64,000 nt of DNA from NCBI GenBank assembly GCA_025267735.1, contig CM046297.1, positions 23,648,011 through 23,712,010 on the forward strand. Direction: 5' to 3'. The translations under genes were made by a program, and so were the position numbers. Below the pieces are notes generated by a model. The model searched no databases. It had not been told where the DNA came from and saw only the letters and a list, made by a program, of their open reading frames with translations. Shown piece after piece: positions 40,848 through 54,482 of this stretch. The stretch comes from Mactra quadrangularis. Lineage: Eukaryota; Mollusca; Bivalvia; Venerida; Mactridae. Numbering within the stretch: position 1 is the first letter of the stretch; every line of letters starts with the position of its first letter.

Positions 40848-42144
40848 TTCCTTTTATGCATGAGGTAGAAACGTCTCGTTTCAGTGTGCAATGAAAAGGA
40901 TTCCCAATACGAAAATTACTTTTTTAAACTTGTGTCATTACAAGTAAGATAATAAAAAATCTTATTTTGAAAATTGTCGGTTCTTTTACATTTATTCCAA
41001 ACTTAAAACATTTTTTGTGTTAATATAGATACACCCCCAATAAACTTTACAAATAAGTGCTTCAAAAACAGTTGGACCAACAAACTTATAATGCCATATG
41101 AACACTTTCGGTATGATACGGATATTTTAGAGAAATTTGTCACGAAACAAATGAGAAAACAACAAGAAAGATCACTGGTTGAAATTATTATGGTTTATAT
41201 TTAACTGCAGTAATGTGTCTAAAGACAATGTGTACAGTGTATCCCATGTTTTCGTAAAATATCACTTAAATATTCTTAGAAACTAGTAAGATGATTAATG
41301 AGGCATATATTAATAATTATATACAAAATGATATACGTAATCGAATAACGTGAATATTACTATGTTCAACTTAATAAATACTGAATAATTAATATCAAAT
41401 TGGCAAGTTACTAAAACGGATACTAGTAAATAAATGACCTACATAACTAGGTTAATGGGTATATGATATAGACAGACGAACCATCAATAAACAAGGCTTC
41501 TATTTTCCATAAACCTATAATGTTTTTTCTTTATATATCTAAGACAATGTATAGACCTTCGCTTCACAATTTTAATGACATAGAGTGTGGAGAATTATAT
41601 AAATATTTAGTTTATACTGATAATCTTTTCTTTGAAAACAAAATTAATTACATAAACCATTTTATTAAGTATATTACATGAAACCAAGTCTTACAACTAT
41701 TTTTATACTGCACTGTTAAATCTGACTTTCATTAGTCATCATATAAAGGATACAAACGTTGTTAGATATCGTCTATGATAATCTTTAAAATGTCAGAGCC
41801 TAACAATGCCATGGGTCTCAATTTACTCAACCGCATCTACCAAAAGAACAAACCACTAAGCATAAGGAAAGGAGGTAGGAATAGACATTGTACGAACATC
41901 AAATAAAACATAGAAAACATTTAATTAAGATGAAGAATGAATAATTTAGGAGTGTATTAGACAAATAAATATTCTAACAAAAGGTATAAAATGCTTAGAG
42001 ACAAACTATATTATACTACTTAGTATAAAATGATTGTGTCTGAAAGTACGACACATAAATGACATAAATAAATAAGGCTTGCTCTCAAAAAAAGACACGT
42101 GAAAAGTCAGTAAATACACTTTTCCTTGTTGTTTTCTTTAACTG

Positions 42145-42170
42145 ATGTTTGACATAAATATGTCAGACAT
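42145..42170. other. Hairpin conserved between blocks A and B, copy B
   Basis: Identical to 2,047-2,072, with an 11 bp stem and a 4 nt loop. Confidence 0.5.
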
Positions 42171-44389
42171 TTTATTAATACTAGTTGTGATAAAAAACAG
42201 TCACTATTGCCTTTCACGTCGAATGGAATATATGAGTCGAGAAAGTTGTTTTTTCATAGGAATGTGCTATTACTTATTAAACAAATAAACTAGTATATTG
42301 CACTTAAGAACGCTATAAACATGTTATACAAACAATAACAAGGTGAAACGATTTTATATGAGAAAATTTCAATTTAAATTGATCGAGATTTAAAGTGTAG
42401 TTTTATACTGACATGCACAACCACAATAAAATTTCTAATATAGCTGTCACTAAAAACCTCTTAGCATGCATACAAAACAAAAAACTAAAATCGATAATAT
42501 TATAGAAAAAAGATTTAAAACGCAATCAATGGCATACTTTATATAACTTGGGATTAAGACTTTCATTAGGTGAAAGTATGTTAATCAAAAGAATACATAA
42601 TAGTGGAATAGCACTTATTTATATATTTGGTATCCACTATTGAATAACATTTATTCAGAGATTCAAGACGACAAATTTACCTTAAGAGCCCTTTTTTACT
42701 TTTTTAACGGTGCAAAACCTCTTTCCTGAAGGTCCTTTAACTTAGCCCCCATTGAAGAAATTGAAATCATTATTCAGAATTAGATATATGACTAGAATAT
42801 TGCATAATTATCATTACCATTGATGTCATTGTCACCATCATTTATTGCTACTAAATATGGATTGATATACACCACTTGAACTCTATCTCCGAGATTTCGG
42901 GACGTTTTTCCTAACCGTATTCTTATACCTTACATCAGTAAGCTGAATACAGTATTGTGGCTGTGTCTGAAACAAACAGTATACAATAATATAACTATTA
43001 TATTGTTTTATATCAAAATGTTGTATTACAAACAGTAAACTTAATCCATTCTCAGACGTTTTGGTTATGAGATGTAATAAATTTCAAATTAAATAACACG
43101 TCGAAGTATAGTTTCACTAAGTTCTGTGTATAATCATTTATATAAAGCAGTAGCTATATAATTGTCTATCTTTTTATATTCAATTTCAGAGTAAACAACA
43201 ACACATCGCTTTATGAAAAGAAATACATTCGCTAGACACATAAGTTACCATGTAAAAACATGTGCATTATGAGATAGGAAATTACCATATTACAAAAAAG
43301 AGATAAAAAAATCTAAACAAGACATAACCACTACAGAGAGTGTTTATTTAAAAGAAACATTCGTTCTGGAAAATATCGGAGCATTACTACATGAACTACC
43401 AACATGCTGAATAGTCATCTTTCTATGTCAATACAAAATCACAGTTCACAAATAACTAGAAATCCGCTATATTAGGTATCCTTATAAATGTTTTAATTTA
43501 TGATTTTTTAAAGTTTGATGTAGAAGAAAATGATTTATTTGTAATACAGAGGTAATCATCAATGATGATGTAACAAGTGGAAACAGCCTTGAAAAAAAAG
43601 AATCACTATGTTGACATGACATTGGAAAGAAATGACATTCATTTGTATATTAGCAAAATGATCTCATTAATATGTATCATTGAAATACCGGAGTGGAAGT
43701 GAAACTTTATGTTTATTAAAAATGATATGATTGATATAGGTTGATAAAAGTATTTGTTGTCACAATAAATATGTTTTAATCATCTCTATGATAGTTTGAG
43801 GATTACGCAATATTTAAACTTACACACAGTATAACTTCTGCAACACGAAAATATTAAATATTTTCATATATTTAGATCAGAATGGAACCACTATCATGTT
43901 GGTGTGTGTTTTTATTTGAATATTTAACAGAAATATTTTAACCGTTCTAGAATTATTCAAATCGTCGAATACGACAAATGTGTTTGCTGTTGTATTTTTT
44001 CATACAGATATTATTTATTATTTTTGACATAAAATTGTCAAATGAATATGAGATGAAGCATTATTACCAAAATCAATAAAAAAGTTCCAGAAAAATATCC
44101 CATCTAAAAACCAAAAGAGACTATTTATACAATTAAAATGCCAAACTATCAGATTAAATTATAAAAAATGTCCTATAGGAATAATACATAAAGGTTATAT
44201 TATGAATAAGGATCTTTTTGTCTAACCTTTAAATGTAAAAGTTGTTTTATTTAATGTTCACATTACCGAGATTAACTTGAAATTTTCCATTTTAAAGATA
44301 TTAGGAAACCCCTATTCGTTTAAATGATTGCGAACCCACCCTTATATTGAACTATTTTGGTTTTATTTAACACACAGGTGCCAGACAAA

Positions 44390-44690
44390 AACTTTCCATT
44401 AAAGTATATATAGAGAAAAGGTCTCTAACGCCTGTTCAACGGTCGATGCTTTCTTTTAAATCGTCACCAAGCTCACAAAGACGTGCAGATAGACGTAGAT
44501 CGATTTTCTTCAAATAAAAGGTATTTGTATGCAGAATAATCCTTCCCTGAACAGATAGTGAAAAGCAATTGACGATCGGTAAACTTCATTATAATAGCTC
44601 TATTAATTATATCACATAGGAAAGCGTCATTATACGCCCACTTTCTCATCGTAAATCGTTATGACTTTTTAAGATTGTGTTTTATATCAA
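44390..44690. other. Block B private junction sequence
   Basis: Replaces the 5.8 kb present in A between 5,630 and 11,400. No gene or transposon ends seen; it could be the scar of the deletion. Confidence 0.4.
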
Positions 44691-45347
44691 TAATTCCCCA
44701 TGTAAGTTTAGTATCTACATGTATAGTTCTAATTTCTAGCTGTTGCCTATAAACCAATAAAATATCTTTATCATCGTAAACGCTAAATAAATTATTTTAA
44801 CGACGAGTAGTTATGGATTTTTGTTTTTAAGGTGTTTATATTATTGAAATAAGTAAGTACAACACACGTGTTGACACAAGATTGTTCATTTTGTTTGAAA
44901 TTTTAAAATTAATACTTTTTAGCGTTACTTTAATTACAAATACTTAAAAAAACGCTTTGATATCAAGGCGCATCGAATCTTAAGGGAATATAATACTTAT
45001 TGTGTTCACAATTCTCATAATTGTTCATTTTAATCAATTGCTGTAGCAAAGTCTGCCACAAACACTGCTATATCAGAAGCCGGCATAACATCTTGCAAAA
45101 CATGTTTGTCCATTTCAGTATATTCTGCTATAACTTTTATTTATTACATCTGTTTATACCAGTCTACAATCTGAATATTAAACGCAACCAGCTTTTAATC
45201 TTAATATACATTTGACATTGAAGGTGACAAAACTTATATAAAGCAAACGTAGAAGAAAGACATTGTTTTTATAACGCCAGACTAATTCGCCGCGACTTAA
45301 TAAATCTAAAAATGTCTTGGGCCGGCTAGCACGGATAAATATTAGCT

Positions 45348-45436
45348 AGACAATTGATAATCTAAGCGAAAATCTGTAGGTTATTAAGCGTCTGCACTTT
45401 CGTTGTTCTGACATCAAATCTTCCAAACAATTGCAC
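45348..45436. other. Conserved island 1, copy B
   Basis: Counterpart of 12,391-12,478 and 55,453-55,535. The 47 bp core is identical to copy C. Confidence 0.6.
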
Positions 45437-47340
45437 CAGAGACAAACATGCCAATAGCAGATTTGTTCATGCTTTTAGCTAAATTAATGCACTCATTGTA
45501 AATTATTCAGTTTTTTGGATAGGTTAATGCGGGCAAATTTAATGTGATCAGAAATTAAATATATTTCAGTTTTACAATTGAAAAGGATTTACAACAGGAA
45601 AAACTGCAAACAAAATTCACATACCAACAGACAATCAAAAAGCGAAGATAGGGTTTTTATGTTTTATACTTTGTCATGTCACTACAAACAAATAACAAAA
45701 ACAAGAATCTTAGGTGTTTCATCATTGAACTATTGAACTGGTTCTCATGAAATGAAATAAAATCATAGCCTATAGAAACCAAAGGCTACACGCTGTTGTT
45801 GACCTTTTTTCACCATTATCATAGTTTCCCATTCTTTTTTAGACGTATTATTTTCTATGCCACCTTATTTATTGATTAGTGTGGACAGTTTTGTATCAGC
45901 CTGAGATACTTTTTCAAGAACTGGATACTATGTTGTAATGTCCAAATCACTAACATGATGCAATACAATACGAGTGTATTGATTTATTTACCAAACACGA
46001 GTGTAGTTTCATACCAAATTAATATCTCCGCTTGTTTTTAAACTTTCAATGAAGTAGACAAAAGTTGTTAACAATGAGTGTTAGTTTAAACCTAAATAAA
46101 GCTCAAATAACACAGCTGAACATTATCAAACAATTATAGTATGATTAAATAAAATTGTAGCACCGATTGTAGGGGAACATGTTTATTGCTGGTGCATAAA
46201 CCTATAATGTATTATTCACATATAACATTTATTTTGTGTTTAGACTTAATAGTAAAAGCTAAAACGATATATTGTACTAAAGAGACAGAAGGTTGCAAAT
46301 CATTTAACATACATTCGATTTAGAAACAGTCTTAGCATAAATTGGACAGAGGTCCTGTGTATTTCTATTTGATTGCTCTTTGTGCCAAAGAAAATCATTA
46401 CCTATTGATAACTTAAGAGATAATGGTCATGTCTGTCGTTGATACTTAAATAAACTGAGTGTCGGATGTAGCGTTTAGTGGTATAATATAACAAAAGTAC
46501 AATAATACTACTTTGTTAAGTACCATTAACAGAAACAGTCTCAGACATATATTTGTCAATACCTTGATTGTATAGCATCTGTTTTTGCACCGTCATCAAT
46601 AACAAGTGCACTTTGCCAAACAATTTAATCAAACGAAGACGGAATAAGTAATGATGTAAGTTGTATTTACTTTTGGAATCGAATCAAAATATTTTAATAG
46701 GTAAAGGCATATTTACGGATGTGACGTGGCTTTTTGACGTAATGCCATAACACAAGCCAATATAGTACGATACGATACAGAACCATACAGTACACCAAAA
46801 AACAATACAAAAACAATGCACTGCATTACAATGTTTCTTATTGCAACATATGAAATCTGAATAAGTTATTACATAATGTATAATAATAAAGTATTATTAA
46901 TTCTACCTTCAGTAATATAACTAGTAAGGTATACAAGTGTACGTAAAAGTGTTTCAGTGTATGTACTGCCACGGATCTTTAGGAAATGCCTTCACCTTTG
47001 TTTATGTGAAATCAACCTGTAAGGATGGAGTATGAGACAAAACGATAAACAAGCAAATTGAACAGACAATTACTTATATTTCCAATGACAACACTAAGTT
47101 CTCTAATAGATTATATGTTTTCATTTTTACTATTTTGATATTAATATGTAATTGATGACTAAAACATGGTTTTAATCAGAATGTAAATAAAATTTCAAAT
47201 TTTTCCAGACGTTACATTTGGTATAAAATAAACCTATATAACATCATCAAGCTGTACGCAACACAGTTCAAGAAGTACTCGTATATTTGCTAGAATAGCT
47301 TATTATTTACTTAAGTTTGTAATCACGGTTATGTAACAAG

Positions 47341-47452
47341 TAAGCTCTAGCTTTCATAATTGTGAGATTTGTTAAAGGTCGTCCATATGCGTTCTTGTTT
47401 CAAACACGTGTTTTCGATCACACGCCTTATTCAGTTCAGGCAATATAAAGGT
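47341..47452. other. Conserved island 4, copy B
   Basis: About 112 bp (TAAGCTCTAGCTTT to CAGGCAATATAAAGGTCAT) match C 57,911-58,024 at roughly 93-95%, including over 50 unbroken bases from TTGTTAAAGGTCGTCCATAT. The A counterpart (about 14,560-14,640) is much more diverged. Confidence 0.5.
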
Positions 47453-49306
47453 CATATAAAATTGCTACAATTATGTTCGGGTTAAAACAGTCCAGGGATT
47501 AAATTATTTTGATAATCAATAATTTATTTAACAAAGTTCGTCAAGTTCAAATGCATAAACCCACGCTGTTAAAAAAGATTTAAAATCTAAGCACTTGAAT
47601 GGGTACAATTTTTCTATAATGACTGTCCAAAGGCTTAACAATTTTAGTTGTACTCCCATCGTGTTGTAATCAATTTGTAATCTTTCTCTAGAAATTATTA
47701 ATTTATTATTTTGTTTAACTATTGGCAATTGGGATGTCATTACGTCTGAAATTAATAACATTTAAACGCGACAATTATTAAACAAGTGAGGGAAATCACA
47801 GTTAACCGTGCACGACTTGTCAATATAACACTACAAATAAGATGCAGTGAATAAATCTTAGCACTATTTGTAACCTTGAATATTGCAGTTCCAAATATAT
47901 TATTTAAATTGACGAAAACTATACTATCGTATTCAAAGTATACGTACACTTATTGACAGTTTGTAAAGTAACTAAACTAGCTAGACTGCTGATGTCATTT
48001 TTGTATTTTAAGAAAGCATAGACAAACAGACAACAAAGGTAGAGTGCACAATTGAAGCTGCTTCACACCTACTGTGAAAATAAATTAAGTTATATTGTTC
48101 TGACTTAAAACGAACGAGCTTGTGTTCAGTAAAAAGTATTTCTCTCACAAAAATACCTAAAGATTCAATGATCTTACAACATGAAATAAAATTGTAAAAA
48201 AACACTAATAATACTTTTACAAAAATATATTTTTCTACATGTATCATTTTACAATAATTGATAATAGGATGCACTTTTTAATAAAAAATCTCTGATTCGA
48301 GAACAAATGCATGGTACAAACTATATATATTAGGATGCACGAGATGTCTTGTATGGCTATGACTGTTGAAGTAACAACAAATAATGATAGTACTATTAAG
48401 TTAATATGGAATTCCATTACTGTAGTAAAAGTTGGTATATGTCCTTGACATTGTAAATCACCGAAAACAGTTCAAAATAATTGTGCCTTTCTCATTCGTA
48501 CAACAATGCTAAGTATATTATTTCGTCGTTAATTACAGCCAAATGATAGCAATATTTGTTGGTTAATTATATTGTACTATCACTAATATGAGATTTATAA
48601 CCAATACCCGTTAATTAATGCATACATCATTTAAACGACACCACAATGGCACAGCATGAAGTAGTTTATATGTCGTACATTGTAAGCATTTAGAATGATT
48701 AATTGATTTTTTATTTAAACAAAGCCGTCTCAATTGATAGAATGAATAATCGAGTGAATAACACCATTTGGCTTTTATTGTAATTATGTCTACTAGTGTA
48801 GTAAAAACCGCTGACCTATATCGTATATTAACAAAGAAATGTAATAAATATTAGATTAAAAATCTAGTTATTAGTAAGGCCTTTGTTAACGAATAACTAG
48901 TTGTATTTTTATAAAAAAAGAAGTATTAATGTATTTTCATAAAAACAAACGATTTTCTGAACATAAATAAATATTATTAATGGAGCGCATGGGATGTAGT
49001 TTACTCGGAACTTATGTCGATAATTCTTGTTTTAAAATCTAAACATTAACGCCATCACAGATGGTTATCGCTTGTCTGTTTATTAAACCAATGTTGTTAG
49101 ATAATTAATGAAATATATTGAAAAGGCTTGGGTTTTATTTTGTTTACGTACCCACATGTACCAATTTTACACAAACAAACCGTAGAACTAGAGGGTCGTG
49201 TTAATGTTTGTTTTTAACAGCATCGTGTTGACAATAATCACATTCATAATTAAATTTCTATGCAAAGTATGACTAAACAAATTTAAATTTTAAATTCAAT
49301 CCGACT

Positions 49307-49545
49307 GATTCAATATTTCGATAATCAATTAGTCGAATGTCTTAGAGAGGAAATAGATCAATATGTTGATAATCAATTAGTCGAAGATCTTGAAAAGGAA
49401 ATAGATCAATACTTCGATAATTAATCAATCAAAGCCTTGGAAAAAATAGATCAATATTTCGTAATCAATCAGTCAAAAATCTTACAAAAGAAAAAGATCA
49501 ATATTTCGATAACCAATCAGTCCAGGATCTAAAAAATTGAAAAGA
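49307..49545 (+). repeat. Minisatellite, about 5 x 48 bp
   Basis: Unit type GATCAATATTTCGATAATCA followed by a GTCGAAGATCTTGGAAA-like half. There are five diverged units here, three in C (58,991-59,128) and one in A (about 16,965-17,010). Confidence 0.88.
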
Positions 49546-49718
49546 TTATTTCAATGTGTTCTATGACAGTACATAAAAAATATGTATCAGAATTGCATGT
49601 TGTAGAATAAAATGTAGCTTGAAACAACAAGCGTGAATGTGTTAAATAAACAACAGCTTACAGATTTATCAGTACCACACATTCACAATCGACGGCATAA
49701 TATCGAATCAAATTATTA

Positions 49719-49828
49719 TATATCACGGAATCAAATAAATCCCATGGCGAGCAATTTGCTAAGCTAGCGTTTTAATAATATATTTCCCAGTGGGTACAAT
49801 ATTTATGACAGAAAACCGAATTGTTCAA
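49719..49828. other. Conserved island 3, copy B
   Basis: 110 bp with 7 substitutions and no indels against C 59,305-59,414 (about 94%). Flanks are clearly more diverged and contain indels. Confidence 0.6.
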
Positions 49829-50230
49829 CGAACAATTTTGTGAGAATACGAACCCTTTAGTTCTGGTAGTGTCTCAATTCCAGAGTCGACAGTTCGTGTT
49901 TCTAATGACTAAACATATAGTAAAATATTCAGCAAGAAAACTTAAGTACGAAATATCTTACAAATACGTTGCATTCCTTTTCAAAAAAATCTTCATTAGT
50001 TATTTAAGCATAATATAATTATTTATTGGTAAAACATATGTTGCAGACTAACAAAGTGAAAATGTTTTAAAACGTTGTGTGGTTACTGTAGAATCCTTAA
50101 AATTGTCGAGCACCAGTGGTTTTATTCCAATCTTGCGTTTAAGTCATTTTCTTGAAAATTGGGATAAATTTTCTTATCATACAAACATATACATTCTGCT
50201 TATTTCGAAACCATATTAAAATTAAATGAT

Positions 50231-50366
50231 AGGACATATTATGTCATCAGATGTTTTATTTACTGGGAAACAAAATATAACGCAGACGAGTTAAGCCGTA
50301 CAAGGTTTTAAATCATGTTTATCCGTTGTCTTTTCTGTCTGTTATGCTTCCTTCTGTGACAGTTTT
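50231..50366. other. Conserved island 2, copy B
   Basis: 136 bp with 5 substitutions and no indels against C 60,124-60,259 (about 96%). It contains TATAACGCAGACGAG and an ATG at 50,315 that opens only 14 codons here and 9 in C, so a conserved protein is not supported. CTTCCTTCTGTGACAG could be a splice acceptor. Confidence 0.6.
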
Positions 50367-52399
50367 ATTGACAATAATACTATACATATCAAATGTTTAC
50401 ACAATATACGATAATATGCAGTCATATTACTTACATAAAAAAATGTAGAGACAAAGCACATTCTCTGTGTTAAACACGTTTATATCGAATGGGGCAAAAG
50501 TACGATGCAAATACACTAGAACGAACAAATATAATAATAGAATAAGTCAAATGGGAGAAACACATCATCACAATCGTTTACACTGCTAAAAGTGTAGATG
50601 CTAAATGCTTGATATTATAATAAAACATATATTAGCACAAAAACTACATAAAGATTTAAGGTCAACTCTAGATTTTGCTTAAGTATAAAAGCAAATATGT
50701 TTTGCAGCGTCGTCAACGTGACTAAAGCAACATTATTCTCAATAAGAAGTCGTATAAACCTAGATAAAGGATTTTTATCCATTTTAAACAACACACAATT
50801 GAAAAAATCATTCAAACAAAATATGAAGCAGTAAGTTATAGCACAAATCTGATTATTATTCAGCTAAGCGTTCTCTTTGGTGTCTTCAAAGGTACCTAAT
50901 AGACTGTTTGTCAAAAGTGACAAGTACAAACAACATGAAATTACCTTTCCTTATCACTATCAGTAAAACTTTAATGATATTAAAAATTGTATAACGGTCT
51001 GAAATAATGAACATGAAGTGCATTAGATATGACCTTGTAAGATACAAAGGTAAACTTAAGTCAAAACATTACAAAAAATATTGAAAGCCTCCCATCTTGT
51101 CAATTATTCGATTGTAAAGCGTCTATGCTTGCAAACAGAAATTGTAATAGATAAAACACTTGAAAATATTGATACATTTGTCTAATACATTGAATAAAAC
51201 AATTAACATAAAATAATTAAACAACGATAAAATAAATCTCGTGAAATTTAAGTAGAACTTAATGTCATTATTACCAAAACACGAACAGAACATTGAGAGT
51301 GTAACACAAAGACAAATGAGATCATCTTACAGATCAATTACAGTTTTAAATTATAACATGGCTTTTGTAAACAAATTCTTTGGATGCAGGAGTTTTGGAT
51401 TTGATGTTAATATTCATCGTTATGAAAGTTATCAACTGTAGACGTTAAAATATAACCAGTTAATATTATGCTCTCCAGAACAGTGTGCTCCCATATATCA
51501 TATCTGATTGCGTTTGATCAAGAACGAATTTCCAAGTTAAAAAACAGTTACAACACAAATTGGCAATGTTTCTTTTATGAATACGTGCAGTTAAACATCG
51601 TAGAAAACTTGTACAATCCACACAAAGAGTTTTGCCTATCGTTAAATTTTTGTGACCATGTTGGAAACAAATGTTTGACTTGAGTAAAATATTTATGTTC
51701 TGCTTTGTTTTCATGCTAGCCTTTGTGCCATTCTTATTTACATGTTTTGATTTTAATGAAATAAATGTTCAAGAAAGTTGTCGCATCTTGTAGTTTTTGT
51801 TACGCTTAATCGAACCGTAAAATTAGTTCTGTGATGGAAATAAACAACAAACAGCAATCCAAGTTTGATAAGATGTTATATAAGTAACTGTAAAGTTAAT
51901 CAATACTCAGACAGTTTGGTTATAAGATGTAATAAGATTTAAATTAACTTACACGTTCGCATAAGTCTTCCGTAAGTTGTGTTTATTATTAATTACTTGA
52001 AGCATTAGCCAGACAATTGTCTGTATTTTTACATTCAATTTCAGCGTAAACAACAACACCTAATCTTATGAAAATATATTTATAAACCAGACGTAATAGT
52101 AAAAAAGAGAGAAACCAATGCATTATATAACTAAATGCGATACAAAGGTGAGACGAAACAGATCCAAACACGACACAAACGCAATGTTTTGGCTTTCTAA
52201 TAAGATTTGGAAGCAATATTTACCTAGTTACCTTAATAACAATCCATGATCTTTAAAGTACATTTCTTTATAGAAAAAGTTTGATCAAACACTATATACT
52301 GCAATTGCTAATAATAATATTCATTTAGCGATGTTATTTAGAAAAACAAAACTTGGATTAATTAGCTGCGATCTTCTTTATTCATATACTTACTGTAAA

Positions 52400-52578
52400 A
52401 CAAATCTTCATTTGTTACATTAACTTTTGCTTTAATTAAATACCTTTATGCATTTTCATGTACATGTGTTAATCTGTATTGAACAAAGTTTTTTTAATTA
52501 ATTGTCATTGTTTGTATAATGCATATATGTTATTTGGGCCGGAAGCCTATATTACTTAATAAATCTTTGTATCTTGTA
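52400..52578 (+). mobile_element. LINE 3' end fragment
   Basis: Ends in TTTGGGCCGGAAGCCTATAT, then a polyadenylation-like AATAAATCTTTGTATC. The GGGCC-GAAG-CCTAT...AATAAATCTTTGTATC arrangement is, from memory, typical of 3' ends of molluscan jockey/CR1/L2-type LINEs. The left boundary is uncertain and no coding part remains. It sits in the stretch of C that has no counterpart in A. Confidence 0.4.
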
Positions 52579-52930
52579 GTCACAGCATACACTCTTAATG
52601 TACTACCAGTTTTTTTATATTTATATAACCATAACAGCAGTCGAACAATAGTTATCTTAAGAATTTAATGTAAGTACTTAACACTTTATGAGCCGTTCTT
52701 ATCAAGATTTTCCATCTGCTTTTAAATTAAACATGTAAAAAGGGTAAAAAGTAGAACACATATTGTGTAAACAACTTTTTAAGAAACAATTGTTCGAGAA
52801 ACTTTTTATTTCACATCAACTGTGAGAACATTCTAACATTGTAATCTTGATAGGACATCTGAGTCAATCTACTTTTGTCTTGTATGAATATCATTTTTAT
52901 TTGAAAGCAAAACTAACAAGGGTAAAACAG

Positions 52931-52961
52931 TATACCCCCTCTTCTTCGAAGCGGGGGTATA
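52931..52961 (+). mobile_element. Solo 3'-terminal hairpin of a HINE-like element
   Basis: TATACCCCC-T-CTTC-TTC-GAAG-C-GGGGGTATA folds into a 13 bp stem (one mismatch) with a TTC loop and is followed by ATAATCG. The full element at 33,740-34,322 ends the same way: TTC loop, TATA at the stem base, then ATAATGG. No core repeats precede it. Confidence 0.55.
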
Positions 52962-54192
52962 ATAATCGCATTTGACATTTACGAGCTGCATAATTGTTAC
53001 AAAACTTTATATGTTATATGTTAAAACAATATCAATTTTAAATGAAAACCTAGCATGATGTTTTGTAGATTAATATCATTCTTCATGTAAGCGTTCATTG
53101 TCACCCTTTTCCTGTTAACTTTTCATAAAAAACCCGTTTAAATATTACTTAAGTCTACGTATTATCTCGCTAATTTACGTTTGTCTCATCTACTACCAAA
53201 CAATAATCGTTGAAAAGATAAAGGAAAATATTGGTTTCATTGATTAGTATATTTACAAATACATTAATTACATCACAAATAGTAACTGAATGTCATATTC
53301 TAAACGAATTAAACCGGATTGTCATATTTATGCATTTTAATGGGGGTAATCAAATTGTGACGCAATTAATACATTTTAGGTAAAATAAAATGATGTTACT
53401 TTGCCAAATTAACAATACTGCTGATACGAAGCGCATAGTAACTTTATCAACACGTTTATCATTAATGGACTTCAAGTGACCTTTACGTGTGATGGCAATG
53501 CCAATCTCATTTCTAATTGGAGCAAGTATGTGACGTTTAGAAAAAACCTCTTACTAAGTTTAGAATTTAAAAATATCTCCATCGTTGCCTTTAGGTAGAA
53601 TTTAAGGCATGATATACTGTTGCTGTTCCTACTATGTTCCTGATACATCCTTTGTTACTTTCAGATTTTTAGTGACACTCTAAACTTCTCAATTGGATTT
53701 ATCTTGAGAAATATACACATAGGGGTATTTGATGGACTGAGAATTCGACTAACTCTGAGAGAGCTCACAAAGTTATCACAGCGATATTGAATTAAACCTG
53801 ACAAAAATGTCTGGGTTGGGACATCAACTGACAGATAAATGAACTAAATTAGATGATGACCTGTTCATTTGATTACAGCAGATCGTCACATTGTTAATCA
53901 TACATATACAAATGACAAGAATCTGTACAGAAAGAAAATACCTTAATACAAAGACAAAATTATGTTCAATATCGTGTGTTTGCGATGTTTTATTTAATTA
54001 TTTTGTCAGAGTGGTATGTATATAAATCCAACTGAGCACGCATTGTTTGTGATGATTTGATTATTTGCTAAAAATAGAAACTCATTTTTTTCTTGCACGT
54101 TTTTACATTCTTTAAATACTTTAAAGTATTAAATCATTAAAAATGTTCCTAAAGCAATGCAAGTTACATTTTTGTCGCTTTAACACCAACAA

Positions 54193-54482
54193 CAGGAGCG
54201 GATCCAGGGATTTTTTTCTAGAGGGTTCGAACTTTTTCTACTTCTCGATTTTTTTGTTCGAACTTTCGAACCACAACCATATTATACACTGTTTGCAGAA
54301 TAACGCAACAAATAATAATAAAAACTTTATAACCATTAAATCTATGTTAAACACCGAGACAATTTGCTTCATGCTACTTAAAAATGACTTACAGTCTAGA
54401 ACTAAACTTATGGACAGGCACAATTTGGAAATTCCAGGGGGGATGTACGGTCCCCCTGACAACCTGCTACATCCGCCTATGA
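54193..54482. mobile_element. hAT-like MITE
   Basis: Left end CAGGAGCGGATCCAGGG. The right end, read inward, is CATAGGCGGATGTAGCAGG, preceded inside by a GGGGGGATG...TCCCCCTGAC stretch. Ends of the GGCGGATCCAGG type are common to hAT non-autonomous elements. No transposase. The open frames on both strands across this element (54,143-54,499 plus, 54,238-54,486 minus) are by-products. An exact 8 bp target duplication is not evident. Confidence 0.5.

Larger units (their letters stand above)
40320..49600 (+). repeat. Paralogous block B
   Basis: Collinear with A 357-5,630 (B 40,320-44,390) and with A 11,400-17,095 (B 44,690-49,600). The two parts are joined through about 300 bp of private sequence. 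The site of the A retrotransposon is occupied by about 135 bp of unrelated DNA (43,470-43,605). The region 46,300-46,770 is shared with C but missing in A. No host gene is recognised. Confidence 0.8.
49600..51790 (+). repeat. Distal segment shared by B and C
   Basis: Collinear with C 59,210-62,070 and not found after block A. It includes two very well conserved islands. Frames at 51,466-51,714 (minus) and its C counterpart at 61,648-61,926 share residues such as TARIH but differ in frame elsewhere, so they are not called as genes. Confidence 0.75.

Noticed and set aside
50315..50356. Signal-peptide-like start (MFIRCLFCL) in island 2
   Set aside because: It stops after 14 codons in B and 9 in C, and no in-frame continuation through a consistent splice donor was found.
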